Source: Eubacterium sp.
GTDB lineage: Bacteria; Bacillota; Clostridia; Lachnospirales; Lachnospiraceae
Assembly: GCA_017459945.1 (NCBI GenBank)
Contig: JAFUBZ010000021.1
Span: forward strand, 100,854 to 164,853
Direction: 5' to 3'
DNA: 64,000 nucleotides
Part shown: positions 8,558 to 15,822 of the stretch, piece by piece
How the letters are laid out: every line of letters begins with the position of its first letter
Position numbering within the stretch: the first letter of the stretch is position 1
Program-made: the position numbers and the translations under genes
Notes under the pieces: generated by a model
Seen by the model: the letters and a program-made list of their open reading frames with translations, nothing else
Databases searched by the model: none
Told to the model about the DNA's origin: nothing

Positions 8558-9665
8558 TCAATACGATCCCTCCCTCCTTTAATCCGCATACCTCTCTGAT
8601 ATCCAAAACCTTTCTGCTGTGATCCCTGAGTCTTCCGAGATGAACAAACAGATCCAGGCCATGCGCGATCTGTCCGCGTATCGCCGCAAGCGGAAGATCC
8701 ATTCCCATCAGAACCATCGTTTCGAGTCTCGAGAGCATATCAGGAATGCTGTTTGCATGTCCTGTGCTCATGCTGCCGTTATGTCCCGTATTGATGGCCT
8801 GCAGCATATCGAGGGCTTCTGCGCCCCTGACTTCTCCGACGATGATGCGATCCGGTCTCATTCTCAGAGAGGTCCGGATCAGATCTCTTATGGAAATTTC
8901 ATGCGCACCATTATTGTTGCCCTGTCTGGTCTCGAGCCGGACCAGATTCTGAACGGAACGCATCTGCAGCTCTGCGGAATCTTCGATCGTGATCACCCGC
9001 TGATCCTGCGGAATAAATCGGGAGAGCGCATTCAGGAATGTAGTCTTTCCCGATCCTGTCCCGCCCGAAACAAAAATGTTATATCCGCTTTTCACCATGG
9101 TCTTAAGGAAATCCGCAATCTCTTCCGACAGCGCTCCCATGGAAACCAGATTCTCCATGGAAAGCGGCTGTTTCGGGAATTTGCGGATGGAAAGACACGG
9201 ACCGGTCACCGCAACCGGCGCAAGTACTACATTGACACGTGATCCGTCCGGCAGGCGGGTATCTACGATCGGTTCCGATGCATTCACACTCCGGTTGGCC
9301 CGTCCGACAATGTTCTGGATCATGGTGTTTAACCGTTCTTCCGAAATAAAGGTTTTTTCCCACGGATACAGGCTGCCATGCTTTTCGTAAAAAATGTGTT
9401 TTGGACCATTGACCAGGATTTCCGTCACCTCCGGATCATCAAGAAGGTCCTGCAAGATATCCAGACCGCGAAAGGAATGGAACAATTCCAGCTCCATCTG
9501 TTCCCGTTCTGAAATAGAGCACATCCTGCTGTCCGCATCCTGCATCGCAGTTCTCCGGATCATCTCCAGCAGTTCTTCATCACTGACTTCATATGCATCA
9601 TCCAGATATGTCAGGATCTGTTCCCGGAGTTTCCCATACTTTTCTTCTGCTACCGTTTCTCTCAT
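8439..9665 (-). CDS. tadA: TadA/CpaF-family secretion ATPase
   Basis: The hexameric ATPase drives assembly of the Flp pilus. Motifs in order are the N-terminal domain with LLDDPEVTEILVNGP, Walker A GGTGSGKTTFLNAL, the ITIEDSAELQ Asp box, RPDRIIVGEVRG (Walker B region) and GHNGSMSTGHANS (His box). I favour the ATG at 9665, which overlaps the tadZ stop (TAATG). The frame extends to an ATG at 9713 inside tadZ, with a weaker context. At 408 aa it has the normal length. Its 3' end overlaps tadB by 119 bases. Confidence 0.93.
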   Translation of the reverse strand: MRETVAEEKYGKLREQILTYLDDAYEVSDEELLEMIRRTAMQDADSRMCSISEREQMELELFHSFRGLDILQDLLDDPEVTEILVNGPKHIFYEKHGSLYPWEKTFISEERLNTMIQNIVGRANRSVNASEPIVDTRLPDGSRVNVVLAPVAVTGPCLSIRKFPKQPLSMENLVSMGALSEEIADFLKTMVKSGYNIFVSGGTGSGKTTFLNALSRFIPQDQRVITIEDSAELQMRSVQNLVRLETRQGNNNGAHEISIRDLIRTSLRMRPDRIIVGEVRGAEALDMLQAINTGHNGSMSTGHANSIPDMLSRLETMVLMGMDLPLAAIRGQIAHGLDLFVHLGRLRDHSRKVLDIREVCGLKEGGIVLNALFTFHETEEKDGIIKGTWEKTGTLQNTEKLKNQGLIL

Positions 9666-10681
9666 TACAATAGTTCCTGCCTTACCTGTTCTCCGTTTTT
9701 CTGGTTTCTCCATTCAAAAAGCAGATGCTCTCCCATCTCCCTGCAGGCACAGGCCTCTTCGTGCGACAGGATCAGGTCTTTCCATCGCTCCTGTGTTCCG
9801 CCGCTGTATCGATAAAACGTTTCCAGGGACGTTCTCCTGCAGGCAGAATAGCTGCTGTCATCCTGCAGACAAACGGTCCTTCCCGCCGCCGAAAACAAAT
9901 ATCCGATTCCGGGCATTGGTGTTCCTGCCAGAATGACGGTTGCATCATAACCGTTGATCTGCGTTACCTGTGACAAAAACAATTTGAAATCCTCCTCCGA
10001 AAGCTCATACAGCACCGAAGGATTGCAGGCTGCCGGCAAAATATCCATATTGCCGCTCCGCACGATATATTCCGACAGATGAACCGGTTTTTTTCGCCGC
10101 AAGCTCAGGATCAGATCCGCAAAATCCTTTTCCGGTTCCGGAAGCGAAAGCAGTCCGGTCAGCGCACTGCACGGGATCATATCTACGAGCAGGACCTTCT
10201 TGGCGTCTCCTCTTTCCTGTGCATAAACCGCCCCGCAGGAGAGGAGGCTTCTTTTCATGCTGATATCAACAAACACCTCCACGCCGGCGCCCACTTCCGT
10301 CACTGTTACTGTCTGGTTTTGATACTGTTCCATGTGACGCAGGATGAAATCCAGTATGACCTCTGCCGACTGATAGGCATAGATTTCATCTGCCCGTCCC
10401 GAGACGCGTTCTGTTGAAAGCACCAGATAACAGCTTGGATCACGCATATCCTGCTTCATATCAGCAGCCTTTGATTCTCCTGCCATCATCGCATGAATGC
10501 TTTCCTTTCCGCCAAGCCACAAGCTCACGCTTCCATTCTCCGGCCCGGTCGGCAGCTCTTCCGGGACTATGTCCCATATGCCGATCTGTACCTCTTCTCC
10601 CATCTTCTTTTTCAAATAAAGCGATAGCTTCTGCAAATAAGTTTTCTCAAATCCACACAGATTTAACCGATAAGCGTCCAA
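9665..10681 (-). CDS. tadZ: TadZ/CpaE-like localisation protein, degenerate P-loop
   Basis: The protein is about 338 aa and precedes tadA, the position of tadZ, whose product places the pilus machinery at the pole. The receiver-like N terminus is followed by EVFVDISMKRSLLSCGAVYAQ, where TadZ proteins carry the MinD-like deviant Walker A. Here the GKGGxGKT glycines and lysine are gone, while the later VLLVDMIP strand is kept. It may therefore fold like the family without binding ATP normally. The open frame runs back to 11128, but that part is a shadow of the prepilin peptidase. I infer a TTG start at 10681 just after a GGGGGTAGG stretch; this start is tentative. Confidence 0.65.
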   Translation of the reverse strand: MDAYRLNLCGFEKTYLQKLSLYLKKKMGEEVQIGIWDIVPEELPTGPENGSVSLWLGGKESIHAMMAGESKAADMKQDMRDPSCYLVLSTERVSGRADEIYAYQSAEVILDFILRHMEQYQNQTVTVTEVGAGVEVFVDISMKRSLLSCGAVYAQERGDAKKVLLVDMIPCSALTGLLSLPEPEKDFADLILSLRRKKPVHLSEYIVRSGNMDILPAACNPSVLYELSEEDFKLFLSQVTQINGYDATVILAGTPMPGIGYLFSAAGRTVCLQDDSSYSACRRTSLETFYRYSGGTQERWKDLILSHEEACACREMGEHLLFEWRNQKNGEQVRQELL

Positions 10682-11178
10682 AGACCTACCCCCATTAGCG
10701 AACCAAAATAACCCAAAACAATAGCAGGTGAAAAATGCATTTTCCTGACGACAGCTGCATATGACCGGTAGGAACGCAGGCGCTTTTGTGCCAACGTGTG
10801 TTCCGCATAGTAAAAAAGATCTGAGAACGCTGCAAACAGCTGTCTGTTTTTCACAAGATAGAAAAATGCATATCCGGCGGCGACCAGAATCGCGCCGATC
10901 ATCGTATTGACCACAGTCTCTGTCCCGTTTAAGCATCCGACCACGGAAAACAGCTTGATATCTCCTGCGCCAAGCGCACGGATCCGAAACAGTACCCAGC
11001 AGACCATGACCGGTAAAACCATTGCTAAGATCACATCCTTCCATTCGTGTGTCTTCAGCACGCAGATCTGAAAACCGATCCCTGTCAGAAGACCGAATGC
11101 GATCAGACGGTTGCTGATCTTTTCGCAAAGCATGTCTGACCGGACTGCCGCAAGCAGGATCAGAGAGGTCAATACCAT
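10663..11178 (-). CDS. Prepilin peptidase, A24 family (second copy, first gene of Tad operon)
   Basis: The polytopic A24 peptidase has AAVRSDMLCEKISNR, giving the first catalytic Asp, and ALGAGDIKLF, the GxGD motif with the second. Length is about 171 aa from the ATG at 11178. This is the first gene after the likely promoter at 11228-11256, and its 3' end overlaps tadZ. The strong site GGAGGTGAT lies too far (over 20 bases) from this ATG. It instead fits an 8-codon leader frame whose stop overlaps the start here (see 11169-11195). Of the two prepilin peptidases, one probably processes Flp and the other the TadE-like proteins, but the sequence does not say which. Confidence 0.85.
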   Translation of the reverse strand: MVLTSLILLAAVRSDMLCEKISNRLIAFGLLTGIGFQICVLKTHEWKDVILAMVLPVMVCWVLFRIRALGAGDIKLFSVVGCLNGTETVVNTMIGAILVAAGYAFFYLVKNRQLFAAFSDLFYYAEHTLAQKRLRSYRSYAAVVRKMHFSPAIVLGYFGSLMGVGLWTLIG

Positions 11179-11195
11179 CCGCAATGTTGTTCCAT
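11169..11195 (-). CDS. Candidate 8-codon leader peptide
   Basis: The ATG at 11195 is placed ideally behind GGAGGTGATG and encodes MEQHCGWY before TGA. That stop overlaps the beginning of the prepilin peptidase frame. The arrangement would let ribosomes terminate and restart on the peptidase, coupling its translation. It could also be chance; no codon statistics are possible at this length. Confidence 0.3.
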   Translation of the reverse strand: MEQHCGWY

Positions 11196-11227
11196 TTTCA
11201 TCACCTCCGTTCGACTTTGTGGCATGA

Positions 11228-11256
11228 ATTATATGTTGTCTATAACATGTCTGCAA
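11228..11256 (-). promoter_or_regulatory. Likely promoter of the Tad operon
   Basis: On the minus strand a perfect TATAAT (11228-11233) lies 17 bases after TTGCAG (11251-11256), about 30 bases ahead of the ribosome binding site of the first Tad gene. The -35 box is weak, so an activator could be needed. Confidence 0.5.
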
Positions 11257-11279
11257 GCCCGAATTTTCGGGCGTTTTTT
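11257..11279 (+). terminator. Intrinsic terminator reading plus, orphan
   Basis: GCCCGAA-TT-TTCGGGC is followed by G and six T on the plus strand. No plus-strand gene lies upstream within 9 kb, so it would stop only antisense transcription through the Tad locus. It abuts the -35 box of the opposing Tad promoter. Confidence 0.5.
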
Positions 11280-11408
11280 CAGCTTTCGTCATTTTTTATG
11301 AATGTTATTTTACGTAAATGCCGGATTCTTTTTTACTTTTGCAAAATGAAGATTTCGGTCATGCCGGGATTGCTGTTTTTAGATGAACAATTTGCTGAGA
11401 AGAGCATG

Positions 11409-11451
11409 AAAAAAGCCTTTTCCCTTCGGTACGATTCAAAGGAAAAAGGCT
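11409..11451 (-). terminator. Intrinsic terminator of the gene at 11491-14007
   Basis: Reading minus, AGCCTTTTTCCTT pairs with AAGGGAAAAGGCT across a short loop (11414-11451), and the stem runs into six T. It lies 40 bases after the stop codon of the large gene and separates it from the Tad promoter. Confidence 0.8.
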
Positions 11452-11490
11452 GTGAAATTTTGTGAAATCTGACGGCTCGTAAAAACCGCT

Positions 11491-14007
11491 TTATATCTGT
11501 TTTTGATATACAAAAAAGATATTCCCCTCTGCCGCAAACAGGTCAGAGGCTTCCTGTAATGACATCTCTGCTGTCGTATCATCTGACGGATGATAAATCT
11601 TAACCTTTGTACTGTCATAGCCGAACACCAGAACCGGGGTCTGGTCCGTTCCGACGGCATATGCAGGATACCCCCGGCCGATATAATACAGGATCTCATC
11701 CAGTGAGCATCCCGACAGGTTCAGTACCAGGCCGTTCCCCTGCGCTTCCTGTAAAATCTCAAACGGCTGCGCCCCGGACGCAAGCTGCGCATCCACATCC
11801 GATGCCTGTACGCCCATTGCCGCAAGCATCACATTCAGCGCCTGGGCAGTTTCGGAAGATCCGCCCGCAGGCTGCAGCTTGATCTTGTTTTGTGAAAGCA
11901 TTTTCGCGCGGTTCCAGACATAACGCTGGCCGCTGTCTACTACAACGCCTGCATTTTCATCAGCAATGCGAACCGCTGTGGCTGCATTTTCTGTTCCCTG
12001 AATGACTTTTCCTTTTGCATAAATATAATAACTGCTGGCAAAAAGGTCTTCAGGCAGTTCTGTAACAACTGCATCTGCCGAAGCATATAAGGATGCCGTC
12101 ACCTTCTCAGGTGCTTCCACCACCTGTCCCGTCAGGCTCAGTCCGATCTCCACCTGCTTATCCTGCGAATCCAGATACACAACACTTGTCTTACCTTCCC
12201 GCAGCAGATCGTTGTTTTTGATACTGAGCGGTTCCGATGTGATATACGCGCTTCCGTTATCTGTCACGCGTTCGAGCGTTACAGAACCCTCAGAGGAGAT
12301 CTGTACCGCAGAAAAGAACATGCCGTCCCCTTCATATGTTTTGATGACTGTCTCAGGAGCAGATGCATCTGCGATCGCAACCGTATCCATCGGGAAAATA
12401 TTTTGCCATGCACCTTTGTCTGCATCCTCTGCATAAGCCGTTCCGTACAAAAGGTCTGTACCCAGGAACCCGACCGGCTGGATGTATTTTCCATCTCCTG
12501 CCTGTATGTCTGTCGTCGTCTCTGTCTCCAGGTCTGTTACATGCATCACCTCTGCATTGATTCCTGCGGACAGTTCTGTCCACGCAAAAAATCTGCCCCT
12601 GTCTGAGATCTGGAGATTGGTCTTTACATTGTCAAACAACACCGTATCTTTTCCGGAATCCAGATCGATCTGATGAATCTCACTTCCGACGGAAAAATAG
12701 AACATTCCCGCATCGGAAAGATACATCAGGCTGCCGACATTTTCCTTTAACTGCTGATAAGATTCGGTTTGCGGAAGGAACAAAAGCTCACTGACCCCGT
12801 GCCCCACATTATCATAGTGGCAGACACTGATCCCGACTTCACCAGCATGCCAGCCGCTGTTCATATATCCATAGACGATAAAATCGATACTGCCGTTTTC
12901 ATCCACACGGATCGTACGGATCTCATGCTCTCCATAGGTTTGCTGTGCATTCAGGATCGCATCCTGTGTCTGTATTGCCGGATCCCGGAAGCTGAACACA
13001 CAGATCATCTCTCCGGATGCCGCATCAAAGCTCCATAGATCTCCTTCCTGTACAAAGCAGACCACGCTTCCCGTTTCATTCGTAGCATAATCCACCTCCG
13101 ATTCCCGGATCCCGAGATTGATGCTGTCCGCACCTGCTGCAAGATCGCCGGAACCAATCCGCGAGATGGTCCGTTCGAAATCAAGGAGATAGAGCTTTTC
13201 CTTTGAATACCGGACACGGTAATACTCCCTGACGGAATAGTATTCATCGGTTTCTGCCTGATGTACAACCGGATAATCCAGAACATAGACGGAATAGGAA
13301 TTGGTGATCTCCTTGATCGAGATCTTTGGCTCCTGTAATTCCTTACATGCAAAGTCCGCCCAGCAGATCTGGTCGAGTGTGCTGTTGATCGTAACCCTGG
13401 ACAGACCTCCGCCGGCACCGGTACCGACAGGCTCCATTTTCCCCTGCAGTTCATTGCTCCTTGTCGCATCACGCGTGATCGCATGCAGTTCCTTTACAAA
13501 CGCCATGCATTCCGTCACATGCGCATCGGAAAAGCTTGCAAGCCGGGAATAATAATACAGATCCTCACCACCCACATTCAGGCAAAGCACAAGGATATTA
13601 TCCACGCCCTGCGCAAGATTGTCCGTCACCGAAATGCTCGCCTCATATCCTTCTTCCGTCTCAGATACACTGCCTTTTCCTCTGGCGACCTCTGCCGAAC
13701 CGTCGAGTGTGATGATCTCATAGGAAACCGATTTTACCTCATCTTTGGTATCGATCAGAAGATGTAAGATATCGTCTGCAGGCATTTCCAGGATCGTATC
13801 GCGCATGCTGACTTCAGACATCTCTGTCCGGTATCCGTGCAGCTCATTGATCCAGGTTCCGTCCTGCTGCATATAAACAACCGGAAGCGCAGCCTGCTCC
13901 TCAAACATATCTTCTGTTTTGGTCTCTCTGTTAAACAGAAAGAAAAAAAACGCAACTGCTGCAATAAAGATGATAACAAGCAGCAGAATCCGTAATACTA
14001 ATTTCAT
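11491..14007 (-). CDS. Large membrane-anchored protein with propeller-like middle and C39-like C-terminal region, function unknown
   Basis: The protein is 838 aa from the ATG at 14007, chosen because AGGAT lies 6 bases upstream and a hydrophobic anchor (residues 3-24) follows at once. An earlier ATG at 14088 adds an unlikely leader. The ectodomain has many short repeated strands with YY, VYVLDYP, LYLLDFE, MYLSDAG and LYGTAY, suggesting a beta-propeller. The last 150 residues have the layout of a C39-like domain (FEILQEAQG, AYAVGTDQTPVLVFGYDS, KIYHP), but no catalytic Cys-Gly-Pro motif is visible at its start, so it is probably not a protease. A terminator follows. It diverges from the CoA-transferase genes. 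Function is not assigned. Confidence 0.75.
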   Translation of the reverse strand: MKLVLRILLLVIIFIAAVAFFFFLFNRETKTEDMFEEQAALPVVYMQQDGTWINELHGYRTEMSEVSMRDTILEMPADDILHLLIDTKDEVKSVSYEIITLDGSAEVARGKGSVSETEEGYEASISVTDNLAQGVDNILVLCLNVGGEDLYYYSRLASFSDAHVTECMAFVKELHAITRDATRSNELQGKMEPVGTGAGGGLSRVTINSTLDQICWADFACKELQEPKISIKEITNSYSVYVLDYPVVHQAETDEYYSVREYYRVRYSKEKLYLLDFERTISRIGSGDLAAGADSINLGIRESEVDYATNETGSVVCFVQEGDLWSFDAASGEMICVFSFRDPAIQTQDAILNAQQTYGEHEIRTIRVDENGSIDFIVYGYMNSGWHAGEVGISVCHYDNVGHGVSELLFLPQTESYQQLKENVGSLMYLSDAGMFYFSVGSEIHQIDLDSGKDTVLFDNVKTNLQISDRGRFFAWTELSAGINAEVMHVTDLETETTTDIQAGDGKYIQPVGFLGTDLLYGTAYAEDADKGAWQNIFPMDTVAIADASAPETVIKTYEGDGMFFSAVQISSEGSVTLERVTDNGSAYITSEPLSIKNNDLLREGKTSVVYLDSQDKQVEIGLSLTGQVVEAPEKVTASLYASADAVVTELPEDLFASSYYIYAKGKVIQGTENAATAVRIADENAGVVVDSGQRYVWNRAKMLSQNKIKLQPAGGSSETAQALNVMLAAMGVQASDVDAQLASGAQPFEILQEAQGNGLVLNLSGCSLDEILYYIGRGYPAYAVGTDQTPVLVFGYDSTKVKIYHPSDDTTAEMSLQEASDLFAAEGNIFFVYQKQI

Positions 14008-14170
14008 ATTGATATCCTGTTCTCCTGTCAGGTTGATTATTGTCTGTTTTATACAACTGACTTGAAGTGTTTTTGTACAATCTTTCATCAGTGTTTTTCA
14101 TTCTAAGTCCATTTTGAAAAAAGCTCAATAACTTTTCGAATTTTATCTGTTTTTTCAATAAGTAAAGTGC

Positions 14171-14211
14171 TATAATACTTTCGTACGTGCAAAAACAGCT
14201 GATTTTGCACG
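14171..14211 (+). promoter_or_regulatory. CoA-transferase promoter with 26-bp palindromic operator
   Basis: A perfect TATAAT lies at 14171-14176. Ten bases on, CGTGCAAAA (14186-14194) and TTTTGCACG (14203-14211) form a perfect 9-bp inverted repeat. Its centre, CAGCTG, is itself palindromic, with only the flanking A/A pair unmatched. Placed across the transcription start region, it looks like an operator for a dimeric repressor; a 5' UTR hairpin is the alternative. The regulator gene is not apparent nearby. Confidence 0.65.
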
Positions 14212-14248
14212 ACCAAAATGTATTCTGAAATAATAGGAGGGACAGGAA

Positions 14249-14944
14249 ATGGCAAGAACAAAGATTGTTTCTGCAGCAGAAGCAGCTTCTGTGATCAAAG
14301 ACGGCATGACCGTTATGATCGGCGGCTTTATGACAAACGGAACAGCAGAATCGGTCATCAAGGCAGCAGTTGAAGGCGGTGCTAAGCATCTGACCGTTAT
14401 CTGCAACGACGGTGGATTCCAGGGAGAAGGAACCGGTGCACTTCTGGCAAACGGCCAGATCGACGTACTGATTGCTTCTCATGTAGGTCTTAACAAGGAA
14501 GTTGCAGAGCGCATGAACAACGGCACATTAAAGTGCATCCTTCAGCCGCAGGGTACTCTGGCTGAGCAGATCCGTGCAGGCGGCGCAGGCCTCGGCGGAT
14601 TCTTAACACCTACCGGTATCGGCAGCACGATCGTAGAAGAAGGCGATCCGCTCGTTAACCTCGACGGCGCTGACAAGAAACCGATCATCGAAGTTGGCGG
14701 AAAGAAATACATCCTTGAAGCTCCGCTGCATGCAGACGTAGCAATCGTTCAGGGTTATGAAGCAGATGAGACCGGTAACGTTCGTTATCTTGGTTCCACA
14801 CGTAACTTCAATCAGCTGATCGCATCTGCAGCTGACACTGTCATCGTTGAAGTTGAGAAGATCGGTCCGGCTGGCTGCATCGGCCCGGACAATGTTGAGA
14901 CTCCTCACATCTTCGTTGATTATCTGGTAAAGAAGGAGGACTAA
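14249..14944 (+). CDS. CoA-transferase subunit A (acetate/butyrate-acetoacetate type)
   Basis: The alpha subunit of a family I CoA-transferase moves CoA between acyl-CoA and acids such as acetate, acetoacetate or butyrate. The 231-aa protein has the family opening DGMTVMIGGFMTNGT and the GGAGLGGFLTPTGIGT-like stretch (about 110-126), then EEGDP. AGGAGGGACAGG precedes the ATG. Subunit B follows 3 bases after the stop. Codons are biased to CGT, GTT and GGT more than in neighbouring genes, as expected for strong expression. The exact acid partner cannot be read from sequence; fermentation context suggests short-chain fatty acid or ketone metabolism. Confidence 0.85.
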   Translation: MARTKIVSAAEAASVIKDGMTVMIGGFMTNGTAESVIKAAVEGGAKHLTVICNDGGFQGEGTGALLANGQIDVLIASHVGLNKEVAERMNNGTLKCILQPQGTLAEQIRAGGAGLGGFLTPTGIGSTIVEEGDPLVNLDGADKKPIIEVGGKKYILEAPLHADVAIVQGYEADETGNVRYLGSTRNFNQLIASAADTVIVEVEKIGPAGCIGPDNVETPHIFVDYLVKKED

Positions 14945-14947
14945 ATC

Positions 14948-15607
14948 ATGGAAAGAAGCGAGATTAAACCGTTTATCGCAAAACGTGTTGCAAAAGAATT
15001 ACACGACGGCGACGTTGTAAACCTTGGTATCGGTCTTCCGACCATGGTTCCGGATTTCTTAGATCCCTCTATCAGCATTACTCTGCAGTCTGAGAACGGC
15101 TTCATTGGCCTGGCAGCTGTAGATGAAGACAATCCGGAAAAAGACTATATCGTTAACGCAGGCGGACAGCCGGCAGGCATCGCAAAAGACGGTATGTTCT
15201 TTGACAGTGCTACATCCTTCCAGATTATCCGCGGCGGACATGTAGACGCTACAGTTCTTGGTTCTCTGCAGGTTGCAGAAAACGGCGACATTGCAAACTG
15301 GATCATTCCGGGCAAGATGGTTCCGGGTATGGGCGGCGCAATGGACCTCGTTGTAGGCGCTAAGAAAGTTATCGTAGCGATGGAGCATACACAGAAGGGC
15401 AATCCGAAAATCCTTAAGGAGTGCACACTTCCGCTGACAGCTCAGGGCCAGGTTAACATGATCATCACAGAGATGGGCGTTATGGAAGTAACAGACAAAG
15501 GTCTGGTACTGACAGAGTACAACCCGGAATTCACAGTAGAAGAAATCCAGGCTGCTACAGAAGCACAGCTCATCATCGCTGATGACCTCAAAGACATGAC
15601 CAAATAA
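14948..15607 (+). CDS. CoA-transferase subunit B
   Basis: The beta subunit partners the preceding gene. It carries the catalytic glutamate in QSENG (Glu49), which forms the acyl-enzyme and CoA-thioester intermediates of family I enzymes. The GIGLPTMVP loop (about 27-35) precedes it, and GGAMDLVVGAKKVIVAMEHT is the conserved C-terminal block. Length is 219 aa, normal for CtfB/AtoA. It shares the strong-expression codon bias of subunit A and is followed by a terminator at 15661-15706. Confidence 0.88.
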   Translation: MERSEIKPFIAKRVAKELHDGDVVNLGIGLPTMVPDFLDPSISITLQSENGFIGLAAVDEDNPEKDYIVNAGGQPAGIAKDGMFFDSATSFQIIRGGHVDATVLGSLQVAENGDIANWIIPGKMVPGMGGAMDLVVGAKKVIVAMEHTQKGNPKILKECTLPLTAQGQVNMIITEMGVMEVTDKGLVLTEYNPEFTVEEIQAATEAQLIIADDLKDMTK

Positions 15608-15631
15608 GAGTTACGATTTGCAGAGCAAACA

Positions 15632-15822
15632 GAGTTACGCTTCGCAGACGAAAATAATAAAATGCCTCTTTCCGTACTTGTACGAGAAAGAGGCATTTTT
15701 ATTTTTGGATGAGATGCAGGAACCGCCCCCGACATAAGAAAATCAGCCGCGAAGCGGTGGTAGAGCTGCTTTTAAGCAGCGGGATTTTCGCATGCTCGGG
15801 TGGTTTCTGCGAAGCGTAACTC
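15632..15822. repeat. Nested inverted-repeat element between convergent genes (element 3)
   Basis: A perfect 17-bp inverted repeat, GAGTTACGCTTCGCAGA, encloses the stretch (15632-15648 and 15806-15822). Inside it a second imperfect stem pairs 15717-15744 with 15783-15809 (CAG, AACC, CCC, CAT, GAAAATC blocks). Two tight hairpins cap it: CCGC-GAA-GCGG at 15747-15757 and GCTGCTT-TT-AAGCAGC at 15765-15780. A degenerate direct copy of the outer repeat, GAGTTACGATTTGCAGA, lies at 15608-15625. The form resembles elements 1 and 2, but I see no clear sequence relation. The CoA-transferase terminator is embedded in its left half. Confidence 0.7.
15661..15706 (+). terminator. Intrinsic terminator of the CoA-transferase genes
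   Basis: AATGCCTCTTTC pairs with GAAAGAGGCATT around CGTA-CTTG-TACG, and the stem is followed by TTTATTTTT. The A-rich left flank would let it also work on the minus strand for the zinc-ribbon gene. Confidence 0.88.

Noticed and set aside
10690..11128. N-terminal extension of the TadZ-like frame
   Set aside because: This part overlaps the prepilin peptidase coding sequence in another frame, is Cys/Arg-rich and unlike TadZ, so it was removed from the annotated gene.
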